Shown: positions 25,707 to 32,415, numbered from the stretch's first letter. The stretch: DNA of 42,043 bases from an uncultured Clostridia bacterium (GCA_947382485.1 CANCYS010000007.1:1-42043); one strand, 5' to 3'. Notes: a model not told the origin generated them from the letters alone. A program made the numbers and translations.

Positions 25707-25768
25707 AATCACCTTTCAGCTAATGACTACGTGATTGGTAAGCGTGTGAGTATTAGATGCTTACAATC
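25707..25768. other. Structured intergenic segment, unknown
   Basis: In the ~195-nt gap between the rplA terminator and the XRE gene, AATCAC (25707-25712) pairs with GTGATT (25731-25736). GATTGGTAAGC (25733-25743) pairs with GCTTACAATC (25759-25768) with one bulge. The two helices share 25733-25736, so they are alternatives. No promoter, tRNA or SD-backed ORF is seen. The gap's left end is the terminator and its right end is A/T-homopolymer rich. Confidence 0.35.
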
Positions 25769-25852
25769 ATATATGTCATGCACTCAAAATAACTTGCTCA
25801 CTTTTTTTAAAAAAATTTTATTTTTTTTTAAAAAGTTTAAAAAGTTAAATTT

Positions 25853-26056
25853 TTAGTCTTCCAACCCCAACAAATAGTCAGTTGTAACGCCAAAATATTT
25901 GGCAATCAAAATAAGCTGACTGCCTTTAACATCAGCTTTTTCATTCTCCCAACGACAAAGAGAAGATGCGCCCAAACCAATCGCTTTTGATAATTGATGT
26001 AATGATAACCCTTTTTCTTCTCTAAGTTCCTTTAATCGTTCTGCAAATTTATCCAT
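25853..26056 (-). CDS. XRE-family helix-turn-helix regulator
   Basis: A 67-aa single-domain Cro/CI-type DNA-binding protein. The five-helix HTH runs from FAERLKELREEKGLSLHQLSKAIG through LCRWENEKADVKG to LILIAKYFGVTTDYLLG. There is no ligand or protease domain. ATG 26056 is preferred, with AAGGTG upstream, over the GTG at 26065 that lies within that SD. It is divergent from a small ORF across a 112-nt gap holding three copies of a TTCCT-N4-AGGAA palindrome, one next to its own -10 region. It is therefore probably an autorepressor and local repressor. Confidence 0.9.
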   Translation of the reverse strand: MDKFAERLKELREEKGLSLHQLSKAIGLGASSLCRWENEKADVKGSQLILIAKYFGVTTDYLLGLED

Positions 26057-26076
26057 AACCTTCACCTTATAAGATT

Positions 26077-26097
26077 ATTATATTCCTAAACAGGAAT
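26077..26097 (-). promoter_or_regulatory. Operator O1 and -10 box of the XRE gene
   Basis: The perfect inverted repeat ATTCCT-AAAC-AGGAAT (26082-26097) abuts a minus-strand TATAAT (26077-26082). No good -35 is seen, consistent with a weak promoter. Binding here would block the XRE gene's own transcription. Confidence 0.65.
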
Positions 26098-26104
26098 TAA
26101 ATAT

Positions 26105-26133
26105 TTGACATACCTAATTAGGCACAATATAAT
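26105..26133 (+). promoter_or_regulatory. Consensus promoter with operator O2 in the spacer
   Basis: TTGACA (26105-26110), 17 nt, TATAAT (26128-26133) is a perfect sigma-A promoter. Its spacer contains ACCTAATTAGG (26112-26122), an imperfect copy of the same palindrome with the same 4-bp centre. Confidence 0.75.
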
Positions 26134-26139
26134 AATTTT

Positions 26140-26155
26140 ATTCCTGATTAGGAAT
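26140..26155 (+). promoter_or_regulatory. Operator O3
   Basis: The perfect inverted repeat ATTCCT-GATT-AGGAAT lies between the +1 region and the SD of the rightward ORF. The O1, O2 and O3 centres are 28 and 30 bp apart, close to three helical turns. Confidence 0.7.
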
Positions 26156-26168
26156 AAGGAGAAAATAG

Positions 26169-26411
26169 ATGATAGATTTAAAAGAAATAATAAAGTGGGA
26201 TTTCGGAAAAAGAAAGTTAGGAGGAGAGAAAAAAGAAATAGTAGATAAATTGGTAGATATAGGAAAAGAGTTAGAAAGCACGCTAAACGAAAAGCAAATG
26301 AAACTATATTTTGAAATAGATATGTTAAGAGGAGAATACTTAGTAAGCGAAGAAGACGAGTTAATAGACTACATAATAGAACTATATCAAACAATATTAG
26401 TAAAAAAGTGA
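26169..26411 (+). CDS. Small acidic helical protein, unknown (possibly DUF6809-like)
   Basis: An 80-aa protein with SD AAGGAG and a perfect promoter with operators in front. It is predicted all-helical and charged, with the central ELESTLNEKQMKLYFEIDML followed by YIIELYQTILVKK. The pattern of an E-x-L-x-x-x-LNE-x-Q-x-x-x-F/Y helix recalls short DUF6809-type proteins found beside XRE regulators in Clostridia, but I cannot confirm this. Its role is unknown. It is the main target of the XRE operators. Confidence 0.65.
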   Translation: MIDLKEIIKWDFGKRKLGGEKKEIVDKLVDIGKELESTLNEKQMKLYFEIDMLRGEYLVSEEDELIDYIIELYQTILVKK

Positions 26412-26530
26412 CACGGGTTCACTAAAATTGCAAAAAAAGGTGTTATACTAAGTGTGAGCACGGAGGGGTGGGTGTTTGTTAAGAGGGAGGGTATAAATTT
26501 TAAAATACAAGCAAAGAAAAAACTAAATAA
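26412..26530. other. Gap with no supported gene
   Basis: It contains a TATACT (26444-26449) without a matching -35, then a G/A-rich tract (about 26455-26500) rich in GGAGG, GGGTGGG and GAGGGAGGG that is unlike the surrounding AT-rich DNA. A GTG-started frame from 26454 crosses the following terminator and is not accepted. Confidence 0.4.
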
Positions 26531-26560
26531 AAAAAAGATAGGTGATTGCCTATCTTTTTT
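26531..26560. terminator. Bidirectional intrinsic terminator
   Basis: A perfect 12-bp stem, AAAAAAGATAGG with CCTATCTTTTTT, encloses loop TGATTG. It ends the rightward unit and the leftward unknown gene. Confidence 0.92.
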
Positions 26561-26561
26561 A

Positions 26562-27245
26562 TTAATTACCTTTTTGAGCAAGCAATGCTTCAATGTTTTC
26601 CAAACTGCCATATTTTTTCAAAATTTCTTTAAGTTCATTTGAACGTATAACAAGTTCAGCAATGTCAGTGGTTGGTTTAATAATTTTTTTATATTTCTCA
26701 GGAATATTATCAAAATTATCATGAAGAATTTTTTCTTGCAAATCTGCTCTTTGATTTAAATAGTTTCTTTTATTTCCAAGCAAATTTTCCTGAATGTCTT
26801 GATTAATAACATCTAATGCGTTTGAACCAATACTTTCACAATAAGCCTTAAATTCATCAAAATTAAATTTTGGTTGACTGTTAAAGCGTTCAACATATTC
26901 TTGGTGGTGAAATTCTCTGATTGCAATACCTTTTGTGTCATAAGGGTTATCTTGATAAAGATAAATTTCAAGTGCGTCATTGTCGCCAAAAAGAAGTGAA
27001 AAATCAGAGCAAGTAACATCAAGTGCAGAAACATTTCCAGTTTCATCTTTAATTCTGTCAAAATAAACCATTTCATATTTTTTGAAAAAGTTTCTAATTT
27101 CCTCGTCAGAAAGTTTGCTCACAAAACTAGTATTCAAAAGCTCAGAAAAACTAGGTTCTCTATTTTGTGAAGAACCTTCTGCAACATAAGAATTTCTTTC
27201 AGCACTAATAGCTTCTGCTGAAACTTTTGAAACGTTTTTGCTCAT
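26562..27245 (-). CDS. Hypothetical protein
   Basis: A 227-aa soluble protein I do not recognise. It starts MSKNVSKVSAEAISAERN (low complexity, Ser/Glu rich) and has a mid-region EIYLYQDNPYDTKGIAIREF with mixed beta character. The C-terminal third is helical (NQRADLQEKILHDNF, LKEILKKYGSLENIEALL). There are no TM helices, signal peptide or catalytic motif. ATG 27245 is chosen because SD CGAGG (27251-27255) is correctly spaced; a start at 27266 has none. It lies between the XRE module and the rplJ promoter and has a 10-bp inverted repeat upstream. Confidence 0.75.
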   Translation of the reverse strand: MSKNVSKVSAEAISAERNSYVAEGSSQNREPSFSELLNTSFVSKLSDEEIRNFFKKYEMVYFDRIKDETGNVSALDVTCSDFSLLFGDNDALEIYLYQDNPYDTKGIAIREFHHQEYVERFNSQPKFNFDEFKAYCESIGSNALDVINQDIQENLLGNKRNYLNQRADLQEKILHDNFDNIPEKYKKIIKPTTDIAELVIRSNELKEILKKYGSLENIEALLAQKGN

Positions 27246-27270
27246 AAAAACCTCGAAATAATACAATAAG

Positions 27271-27334
27271 TTATATGCTAAATTGACATAAAAATATGCA
27301 ATTTCATTTTAAACTACCTGATTATAGCATATAA
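27271..27334. repeat. 10-bp inverted repeat upstream of the hypothetical gene
   Basis: TTATATGCTA (27271-27280) and TAGCATATAA (27325-27334) are perfect reverse complements separated by 44 nt. Adjacent is a small palindrome AAATAG-G-CTATTT (27334-27346). They could be operator half-sites or element ends. Confidence 0.6.
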
Positions 27335-27378
27335 AATAGGCTATTTCAATACCCTTTTTAAAAATTTTTTGAAAAATG

Positions 27379-27406
27379 TTGACTTTTTTTTTATAATAGG
27401 TATAAT
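27379..27406 (+). promoter_or_regulatory. Sigma-A promoter of rplJ-rplL
   Basis: TTGACT (27379-27384), 16 nt, TATAAT (27401-27406). A second TATAAT at 27392 is too close to the -35 to be used. Confidence 0.75.
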
Positions 27407-27413
27407 ATTCATT

Positions 27414-27535
27414 GTTAAGAAAATCAGTGCCTAAGACGGCAAGTGGGTTCGCCCTTAATATCTTGTCCAGGAACAAATCGTAATAAAATTTTATTGCCTT
27501 ATGTTCCTTTTTGCGAGCATAAGGTTTTTTTAATA
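27414..27535 (+). promoter_or_regulatory. Ribosomal protein L10 leader with attenuator
   Basis: The 5' UTR of rplJ carries the L10-leader pattern (Rfam L10_leader type) bound by the L10(L12) complex. It has GTGCCTAAGACGGCAAG (27427-27443), then a hairpin AAG-GGG-TTCG-CCC-TT. A terminator stem CCTTATG/CATAAGG (27497-27503 with 27518-27524) follows, with seven T. AGGAAC (27469-27474) can pair with GTTCCT (27503-27508), an alternative fold that may compete. Excess L10/L12 is expected to favour termination. This leader fills the gap between the unknown gene and rplJ. Confidence 0.82.
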
Positions 27536-27560
27536 CTTCACACTAAACAAGGAGGTATAT

Positions 27561-28049
27561 ATGTCAGCAAATTTTGAAAATAAGAAAGTAGTTGTAAGCG
27601 AAATCGAAGAATATGCAAAAAATGCAAAATCAATCGTTCTTGTTGACTATCGTGGTGTAACAGTTTCTCAGGCAACTGAACTCAGAGACACAGTTAGAGC
27701 CGCTGGTGGAACATACAAGGTTTACAAAAATCGTCTTATGAAAATTGCCTTTGAAAAACTTGGAATTGAATTTCCAGCAAGTGATTATGAAGGCACAACT
27801 GCTGTGTTGTTTCATGAAACTGACGAAGTTGCTCCTGCTAAAATTGCACTTGATGGCTCAAAGAAATATGGTGCTTTAAAACTTAAATCTGGTTATGTTA
27901 GTGGAAAATATTATAACACTAATGAAATCATAAGTTTAGCAAGCATTCCATCAAGAGAAGTTTTGGTTGCTCAACTTCTTGGGCTTCTTACAAATCCAAT
28001 GCGTTCACTTGCTGTTAGCATCAGTGAAATTGCAAAAAAGAATGCGTAA
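27561..28049 (+). CDS. rplJ: 50S ribosomal protein L10
   Basis: A 162-aa L10, which anchors L7/L12 dimers on the ribosomal stalk. It has the N-terminal rRNA-binding VLVDYRGVTVSQATELR, YKVYKNRLMKIA, and a C-terminal helix for L12 binding (PMRSLAVSISEIAKK). SD AAGGAGG is strong. It is co-transcribed with rplL and is the presumed autoregulator through the upstream leader. Confidence 0.97.
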   Translation: MSANFENKKVVVSEIEEYAKNAKSIVLVDYRGVTVSQATELRDTVRAAGGTYKVYKNRLMKIAFEKLGIEFPASDYEGTTAVLFHETDEVAPAKIALDGSKKYGALKLKSGYVSGKYYNTNEIISLASIPSREVLVAQLLGLLTNPMRSLAVSISEIAKKNA

Positions 28050-28116
28050 ACACACAGAATTATAATAAAAAAATAAAAAAGAAAAAAACAAAAATTAATT
28101 TTTAAGGAGAAAAATT

Positions 28117-28488
28117 ATGGCAGATGTTAAAAAATTTATTGAAGATATCAAATCAATGACAGTTGTAGAACTTAACGAACTCGTTAAGGCTATTGAAGAA
28201 GAATTTGGAGTTTCTGCTGCTGCAATGGCAGTTGCTGCTCCTGCTGCTGGTGGTGCTGCTGCCGCAGAAGAAGAAAAGAGCGATTACACAGTTGTACTCA
28301 AAGATGTTGGTGCAAACAAAATCGCAGTTATCAAAGTTGTTCGTGAAATCACAGGACTTGGCCTTGCTGAATCAAAAGCAATGGTTGACAACGCTCCAAG
28401 CACAATCAAAGAAGGCGTCGCAAAAGAAGCTGCTGATGAAATGGTTGCTAAATTCAAAGAAGCAGGCGCAACAGTAGAATTGAAGTAA
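28117..28488 (+). CDS. rplL: 50S ribosomal protein L7/L12
   Basis: A 123-aa stalk protein recruiting translational GTPases. It has an N-terminal dimerisation domain ([20 protein letters not shown]), an Ala/Gly-rich hinge (residues about 34-52) and a C-terminal domain with [27 protein letters not shown] is present. A terminator follows, so rpoB is not continuous with this unit here, unlike the common rplJL-rpoBC order. Confidence 0.98.
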   Translation: MADVKKFIEDIKSMTVVELNELVKAIEEEFGVSAAAMAVAAPAAGGAAAAEEEKSDYTVVLKDVGANKIAVIKVVREITGLGLAESKAMVDNAPSTIKEGVAKEAADEMVAKFKEAGATVELK

Positions 28489-28513
28489 TTTTAGAAAACA
28501 TTTGTGTGAAGTT

Positions 28514-28543
28514 AAGACAGGCATATTGGCCTGTCTTTTTTTG
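28514..28543 (+). terminator. Intrinsic terminator after rplL
   Basis: AAGACAGGC and GCCTGTCTT form a 9-bp stem around ATATTG, with a T run. Confidence 0.92.
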
Positions 28544-28573
28544 TAAAAAAATCATTGTTACACATTTATTAGT

Positions 28574-28603
28574 TTGTAAATTCAATTTTTGATATGTTAT
28601 ACT
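28574..28603 (+). promoter_or_regulatory. Promoter of the HD-domain gene
   Basis: TTGTAA (28574-28579), 18 nt, TATACT (28598-28603). The predicted leader is only about 10 nt and has at best a weak AGG. Confidence 0.5.
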
Positions 28604-28619
28604 TTCCTTAGGTATTATT

Positions 28620-29318
28620 ATGGATTTAATTCAAGAAATGCTTCAAGATGAAAAAATAACAAGTCAATATGAAGCAATCGACAAAGTCAACACTGCACCT
28701 GCAAACCATGGAATGAAACACATTCATGGTGTTGTTGAATTAGCAGATAAATTTGGTAAAGCCTTAAATTTGACAGATAGAGAATTGTTAATTTTAAAAG
28801 TATGTGAAATTTTGCACGACATAGGTCAGGTTGAAGGAAGGGAAAACCATGGTTTAAAATCAAGAAAGTTTGCAGAAGAATATTTGCCAGAAAAAAATAT
28901 TTTTTCTCAAAACGAACTTGATTTAATTTATGATTGCATAGAATTTCACGATGAATGCAAAGATTATAGTAAACTCAAAACAAAAATGGCATATATCGTG
29001 AATGTTGTTGATAAACTTGATTTCACCAAAACAAGGTTAGAAGATTTTGCATTTGAAAGATTTGGCTATTCAGAATACCAAGACATTGACCACTTAGAAT
29101 TTGAATGTGAAAATAAAATTTTCAAAATCAAAATAAAAACAATAGAAAATCCACAAATTGTTACAGAAGAAAGACTGTTTTCAAGAAACTTGTTTGCGAA
29201 AGGCATGAGAGTTTTTAAAATGTTTTGTTTATACTTTGGATTTAATCCAGAAGTTTGGCTTGATGACCAACAGATGGATTTAAATAAAATAAAAGACGAT
29301 GTAATCGTTGATAGGTAA
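28620..29318 (+). CDS. HD-domain phosphohydrolase
   Basis: A 232-aa metal-dependent phosphohydrolase of the HD superfamily. The ligand set is visible: His34 (HGMKHIHG), His66-Asp67 (EILHDIGQ), a later FHDE, and Asp in NVVDKLD. The insert and C-terminal extension do not match RelA/SpoT, dGTPase or cyclic-di-GMP HD-GYP patterns, so the substrate is unknown. It is followed 14 nt later by the membrane protein gene and is probably co-transcribed with it. Confidence 0.82.
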   Translation: MDLIQEMLQDEKITSQYEAIDKVNTAPANHGMKHIHGVVELADKFGKALNLTDRELLILKVCEILHDIGQVEGRENHGLKSRKFAEEYLPEKNIFSQNELDLIYDCIEFHDECKDYSKLKTKMAYIVNVVDKLDFTKTRLEDFAFERFGYSEYQDIDHLEFECENKIFKIKIKTIENPQIVTEERLFSRNLFAKGMRVFKMFCLYFGFNPEVWLDDQQMDLNKIKDDVIVDR

Positions 29319-29332
29319 AAAGGAAGGTGGAA

Positions 29333-30730
29333 ATGGAAATTGTTAATTCAAAATCAAAGTTGATTGAAAAAATCATGATGTGGACAGCTATTGCAATGTT
29401 AGTATTAGTTGCAGGTCTCAGCATATTTTATTATCTAAATCAAAGTTCAAGACTTTTCAGTGACTTTGCAGAAACATTATCATATTGTATTTCAAAAAAT
29501 CCTTATAACGGAGTAGACGGAATTCATTCAATTTATCCACCATTCGCATTTTTACCATTTTATTTGTTTGCACTCATTTGCAAAAAACCATTAAGTTTGT
29601 ATGTAAATGGAGAAATGAATCTTGAAGCGCTTGTAAAATCTCCAACCTACATTGTAAGTTTCATTTTGTTCTATGCAATTTGCTTGGCATTGGTTTTATT
29701 TTTAACTGCAAAAATTAGTAAGTTTAAAGGCAAAAAACTTGCATGGCTATTAATTATCGTTGCAACATTTGCACCAGTTTTATACATCTTTTTTAGAGGA
29801 AACAACATCATTGCAGCATTAATTTTTGTAATGTTATTCTTCTGGCTTTATAATAGTGAAAAGAGATGGCAAAGAGAAATTGCAAATCTTTGTCTTGCTT
29901 GTGCAATAGCAATAAAAATTTATCCAATTGTAATAGTTCTCTTCTTTATAAAAGATAGAAGATTCTTAGATATGCTTAAAACAATTTTATATTCACTTGT
30001 TTTATTGTCCATTCCATTCTTATTAATTGAAGGTGGGTTTGGAAACATTAAACATATTTGGGAAAACTTCACAAAATTCAATTCAGGTGAAGGTAGAAAT
30101 GAAGCGTGGTCAAACATTTCATTTGATTCACTTGCATCAAAAATAGCAGAATTTTTTGGACTTTTTGGAATTGTAACTGGTGGAATTTATTCAATTTTAA
30201 GTAAACTTTTCAGATTTGGAATGTTAATAACCACAATCGTTGTATTCATATTAGCAAAGAAATCTAAAAAACAAATGCAAAGTATATTGCTTGCACTTTT
30301 AACTTATGAATTATTTATGGGAGTTTCTTATGCTTACACACTTTCATTCTTAATAGTTCCTCTTACAATGTATCTTATGGATTTTGAAAATTTATCAAAA
30401 CTTGATAAGTGGTTCTATGGAATTTGTTTTGCAGTGATTGCTGTTCCAGCCCAAGCATGCTTCTCATTCTTCTTCCTTTCTCAAATTGCCTGTGCAAGTT
30501 TGCTTATCAAATGTTATATTGATTTAATAAATGATTTTAAAGAAAACAGAAAACTCAAACTCGCATCTGCATCAGAAAGTGAAACTTCATCATCGCAAAT
30601 TGATGAGAAAAAAGAAGAACCAGTAAATGTTGAAGTTAAAGAAGAAAAGAAACCTGTAAAAAAAGTAGATTCAAAATCTTCTGCTGAAAAATCAAGTGTA
30701 ACCAGAAAAAATCAACCAAAAAATCTGTAA
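29333..30730 (+). CDS. GT87-like polytopic membrane protein
   Basis: A 465-aa integral membrane protein with about ten TM helices, resembling the DUF2029/GT87 polyprenol-phosphate-mannose-dependent transferases. The first long loop has NPYNGVDGIHSIYPPFAFLPFYLF, written here as two parts: NPYNGVDGIHS and IYPPFAFLPFYLF, which holds the family-typical YPP. The C-terminal ~50 residues are cytoplasmic, highly charged and low complexity (KEEPVNVEVKEEKKPVKK). I use ATG 29333 (SD GGAAGG); an in-frame GTG at 29327 lies within the SD. The acceptor glycan is unknown. Confidence 0.75.
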   Translation: MEIVNSKSKLIEKIMMWTAIAMLVLVAGLSIFYYLNQSSRLFSDFAETLSYCISKNPYNGVDGIHSIYPPFAFLPFYLFALICKKPLSLYVNGEMNLEALVKSPTYIVSFILFYAICLALVLFLTAKISKFKGKKLAWLLIIVATFAPVLYIFFRGNNIIAALIFVMLFFWLYNSEKRWQREIANLCLACAIAIKIYPIVIVLFFIKDRRFLDMLKTILYSLVLLSIPFLLIEGGFGNIKHIWENFTKFNSGEGRNEAWSNISFDSLASKIAEFFGLFGIVTGGIYSILSKLFRFGMLITTIVVFILAKKSKKQMQSILLALLTYELFMGVSYAYTLSFLIVPLTMYLMDFENLSKLDKWFYGICFAVIAVPAQACFSFFFLSQIACASLLIKCYIDLINDFKENRKLKLASASESETSSSQIDEKKEEPVNVEVKEEKKPVKKVDSKSSAEKSSVTRKNQPKNL

Positions 30731-30741
30731 AAAATAATATT

Positions 30742-30769
30742 AAACGAAGCAATACGCTTCGTTTTTTTT
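30742..30769 (+). terminator. Intrinsic terminator
   Basis: AAACGAAGC and GCTTCGTTT form a 9-bp stem around AATAC, with T8. Confidence 0.92.
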
Positions 30770-30782
30770 GTTACATATTTAT

Positions 30783-30811
30783 TTAACAAAATTTTTTATA
30801 AGTGTTATAAT
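30783..30811 (+). promoter_or_regulatory. Sigma-A promoter of map
   Basis: TTAACA (30783-30788), 17 nt, TATAAT (30806-30811). SD AAGGTG follows. Confidence 0.65.
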
Positions 30812-30829
30812 ACCATCAAGGTGAAAATA

Positions 30830-31699
30830 ATGGGATTTAAAGATAAACATGAATGCTGGTGTGGAAGTGGTGAACCTTATGAAACTTGTCATAAAAACTT
30901 TGATAAGAAGTTGAATGAATTTAAAAAGAAAAAGTGTATACTTCCGCCAAAAAAATTAATAAAAAATAAAAAACAAATTGAAGGAATAAGAGAAGCCAGC
31001 AAAATAAATACAATGATTTTAGATGCTGTTGAAAAACAAATATGTGTTGGTATGACGACTGAACAAATAGACCAAATTGTTATGAGTGAAACAAAAAAAC
31101 TTGGTGGAATCCCTGCATGCTTGGGATATGAAGGATTTCCAAAATCAGTTTGTACATCTGTAAATGGTGTAGTTTGCCATGGTATACCAAGCAAAAAAGT
31201 TGTTCTTCGTGAAGGGGATATAGTGAATGTTGATTGCACTACAATAGTAAATGGTTATTATGGTGATAGTTCTCGTATGTTTAAAATCGGCAAAGTTAGT
31301 GATAACGCCAATAAACTTGTAAATGTAACAAAAGAATGCTTAGACCTTGCTGTTAGCAAAATTAAACCATATTCTCATCTTGGTGACATTGGTTATTGGG
31401 TTAGCAAACATGCAAGAGAAAATGGCTATTCAGTTGTTAAAGAACTTGGTGGACACGGGGTTGGACTTGAAATGCATGAAGACCCATTTGTTAGTCATCT
31501 TGGAAAACTCGGACAAGGCATGATACTTGTTCCAGGAATGGTGTTTACAATTGAACCTATGATAAATGAAGGTAGAGCAGGTGTTTTGATTGATGAAAAT
31601 GATGGATGGACAATTTACACCGAAGATGGTTCACTTTCTGCTCAGTGGGAATATACCTTGCTTATGACCGAAACTGGTCTTGAAATTTTAGCAAAATAA
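30830..31699 (+). CDS. map: Type I methionine aminopeptidase with N-terminal SEC-C motif
   Basis: A 289-aa enzyme removing the initiator Met from nascent proteins. The N-terminal ~25 residues carry a SEC-C zinc motif (CWCGSGEPYETCH, Cys9, Cys11, Cys20, His21), the ribosome- or SecB-binding type found in some MetAPs. The catalytic domain has the metal ligands Asp in VDCTT, Asp in YGDSS, His in GGHGVG, Glu in IEPM and Glu in QWEYTL. ATG 30830 is preferred over the GTG at 30821, which is part of the SD. Single-gene unit. Confidence 0.95.
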   Translation: MGFKDKHECWCGSGEPYETCHKNFDKKLNEFKKKKCILPPKKLIKNKKQIEGIREASKINTMILDAVEKQICVGMTTEQIDQIVMSETKKLGGIPACLGYEGFPKSVCTSVNGVVCHGIPSKKVVLREGDIVNVDCTTIVNGYYGDSSRMFKIGKVSDNANKLVNVTKECLDLAVSKIKPYSHLGDIGYWVSKHARENGYSVVKELGGHGVGLEMHEDPFVSHLGKLGQGMILVPGMVFTIEPMINEGRAGVLIDENDGWTIYTEDGSLSAQWEYTLLMTETGLEILAK

Positions 31700-31712
31700 T
31701 AAAAATAAATTA

Positions 31713-31740
31713 TTGACAAATATCATTGTTGTAATATAAT
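31713..31740 (+). promoter_or_regulatory. Strong sigma-A promoter of the 58-aa gene
   Basis: TTGACA (31713-31718), 16 nt, TATAAT (31735-31740); both hexamers are consensus. Confidence 0.78.
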
Positions 31741-31766
31741 CTATTTATATCACGGAGGAAAAATTT

Positions 31767-31943
31767 ATGAAATTAGGTCTCACAAGTTTTGGTAAGTTAG
31801 TTAGATTCAAAGGTTTGCCAAAAACACATGGAATGGCATTAAGTGAAGAAGAAATTGAAACTTTCAACAACATGTATGATGCTTTGGCAAAGGAAGAAAA
31901 TAGTAAAGAAGAAACTGAATCAAAAGGATTAGTTCAAGAATAG
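31767..31943 (+). CDS. Small conserved-looking protein, unknown (58 aa)
   Basis: A 58-aa ORF with a consensus promoter, SD GGAGG (31754-31758) and its own terminator, so I regard it as a real gene. It starts MKLGLTSFGKLVRFKG (amphipathic, basic), then THGMALSEEEIETFNNMYDAL and a Glu/Lys/Ser-rich tail ending GLVQE. There are no Cys, TM segment or known motif. The complete monocistronic unit (promoter to terminator about 260 nt) suggests a strongly expressed small protein. Confidence 0.72.
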   Translation: MKLGLTSFGKLVRFKGLPKTHGMALSEEEIETFNNMYDALAKEENSKEETESKGLVQE

Positions 31944-31946
31944 TTT

Positions 31947-31972
31947 AAAAAGTGGTTTATTCCACTTTTTTT
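31947..31972 (+). terminator. Intrinsic terminator
   Basis: AAAAAGTGG and CCACTTTTT form a 9-bp stem around TTTATT, with a T run. Confidence 0.85.
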
Positions 31973-32023
31973 GTTTGTTTTAATTTGTTATAATAATTTT
32001 ATAAAATAATTGTGGAGAAAATT

Positions 32024-32347
32024 ATGGATTTAAAAGAAATGCAAAAAAGAGCATGGGACAATAAAGTTAAAAAAGGTTTCAACACCACCAATGTTTATCA
32101 AGAGTTTTGCTATTTATATGGTGAAATAGGCGAAGCTTATGAAGCCTTTATCAAAAAGCATGATGACCTCGGTGGCGAACTTGCAGACATTGCATTGTAT
32201 TTGCTTGGGCTTTCAGAAATGCTTGGATTTAATCTTAAAGATGAAATAGAAAAGAAAATAGAAATTAATGAACATAGACAATATGTAAATGTCAATGGAG
32301 TTTTGGTTAAAAAAGATAGTGAAGACGACCTAAAAGGTGATAAATAA
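32024..32347 (+). CDS. MazG-like nucleotide pyrophosphohydrolase
   Basis: A 107-aa all-alpha NTP pyrophosphohydrolase-like protein. The MazG/dUTPase-type metal site is visible as YQEFCYLYGEIGEAYEAF (Glu34, Glu37, Glu40) and GGELADIALYLLGL (Glu52, Asp55). Such proteins hydrolyse non-canonical or stress-related NTPs, but the substrate here is unknown. ATG 32024 with SD GGAG (32014-32017) is preferred over the GTG at 32012, which is inside the SD region. Confidence 0.82.
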   Translation: MDLKEMQKRAWDNKVKKGFNTTNVYQEFCYLYGEIGEAYEAFIKKHDDLGGELADIALYLLGLSEMLGFNLKDEIEKKIEINEHRQYVNVNGVLVKKDSEDDLKGDK

Positions 32348-32358
32348 AATTATCAATA

Positions 32359-32387
32359 TTGACAAATAATTTTGTGAAGTTTATAAT
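32359..32387 (+). promoter_or_regulatory. Perfect consensus promoter of the broken gene
   Basis: TTGACA (32359-32364), 17 nt, TATAAT (32382-32387). Confidence 0.78.
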
Positions 32388-32415
32388 TAGGTCATAATAA
32401 AAAAAAGAGTGGAAT

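Noticed and set aside
25548..25856. 102-codon frame covering the end of rplA and the following gap
   Set aside because: It starts inside rplA in another frame and passes through the rplA terminator. There is no start signal of its own.
26454..26642. 62-codon frame across the G-rich tract and terminator
   Set aside because: It runs through a 12-bp terminator hairpin and into the opposite-strand gene, so it is a shadow frame.
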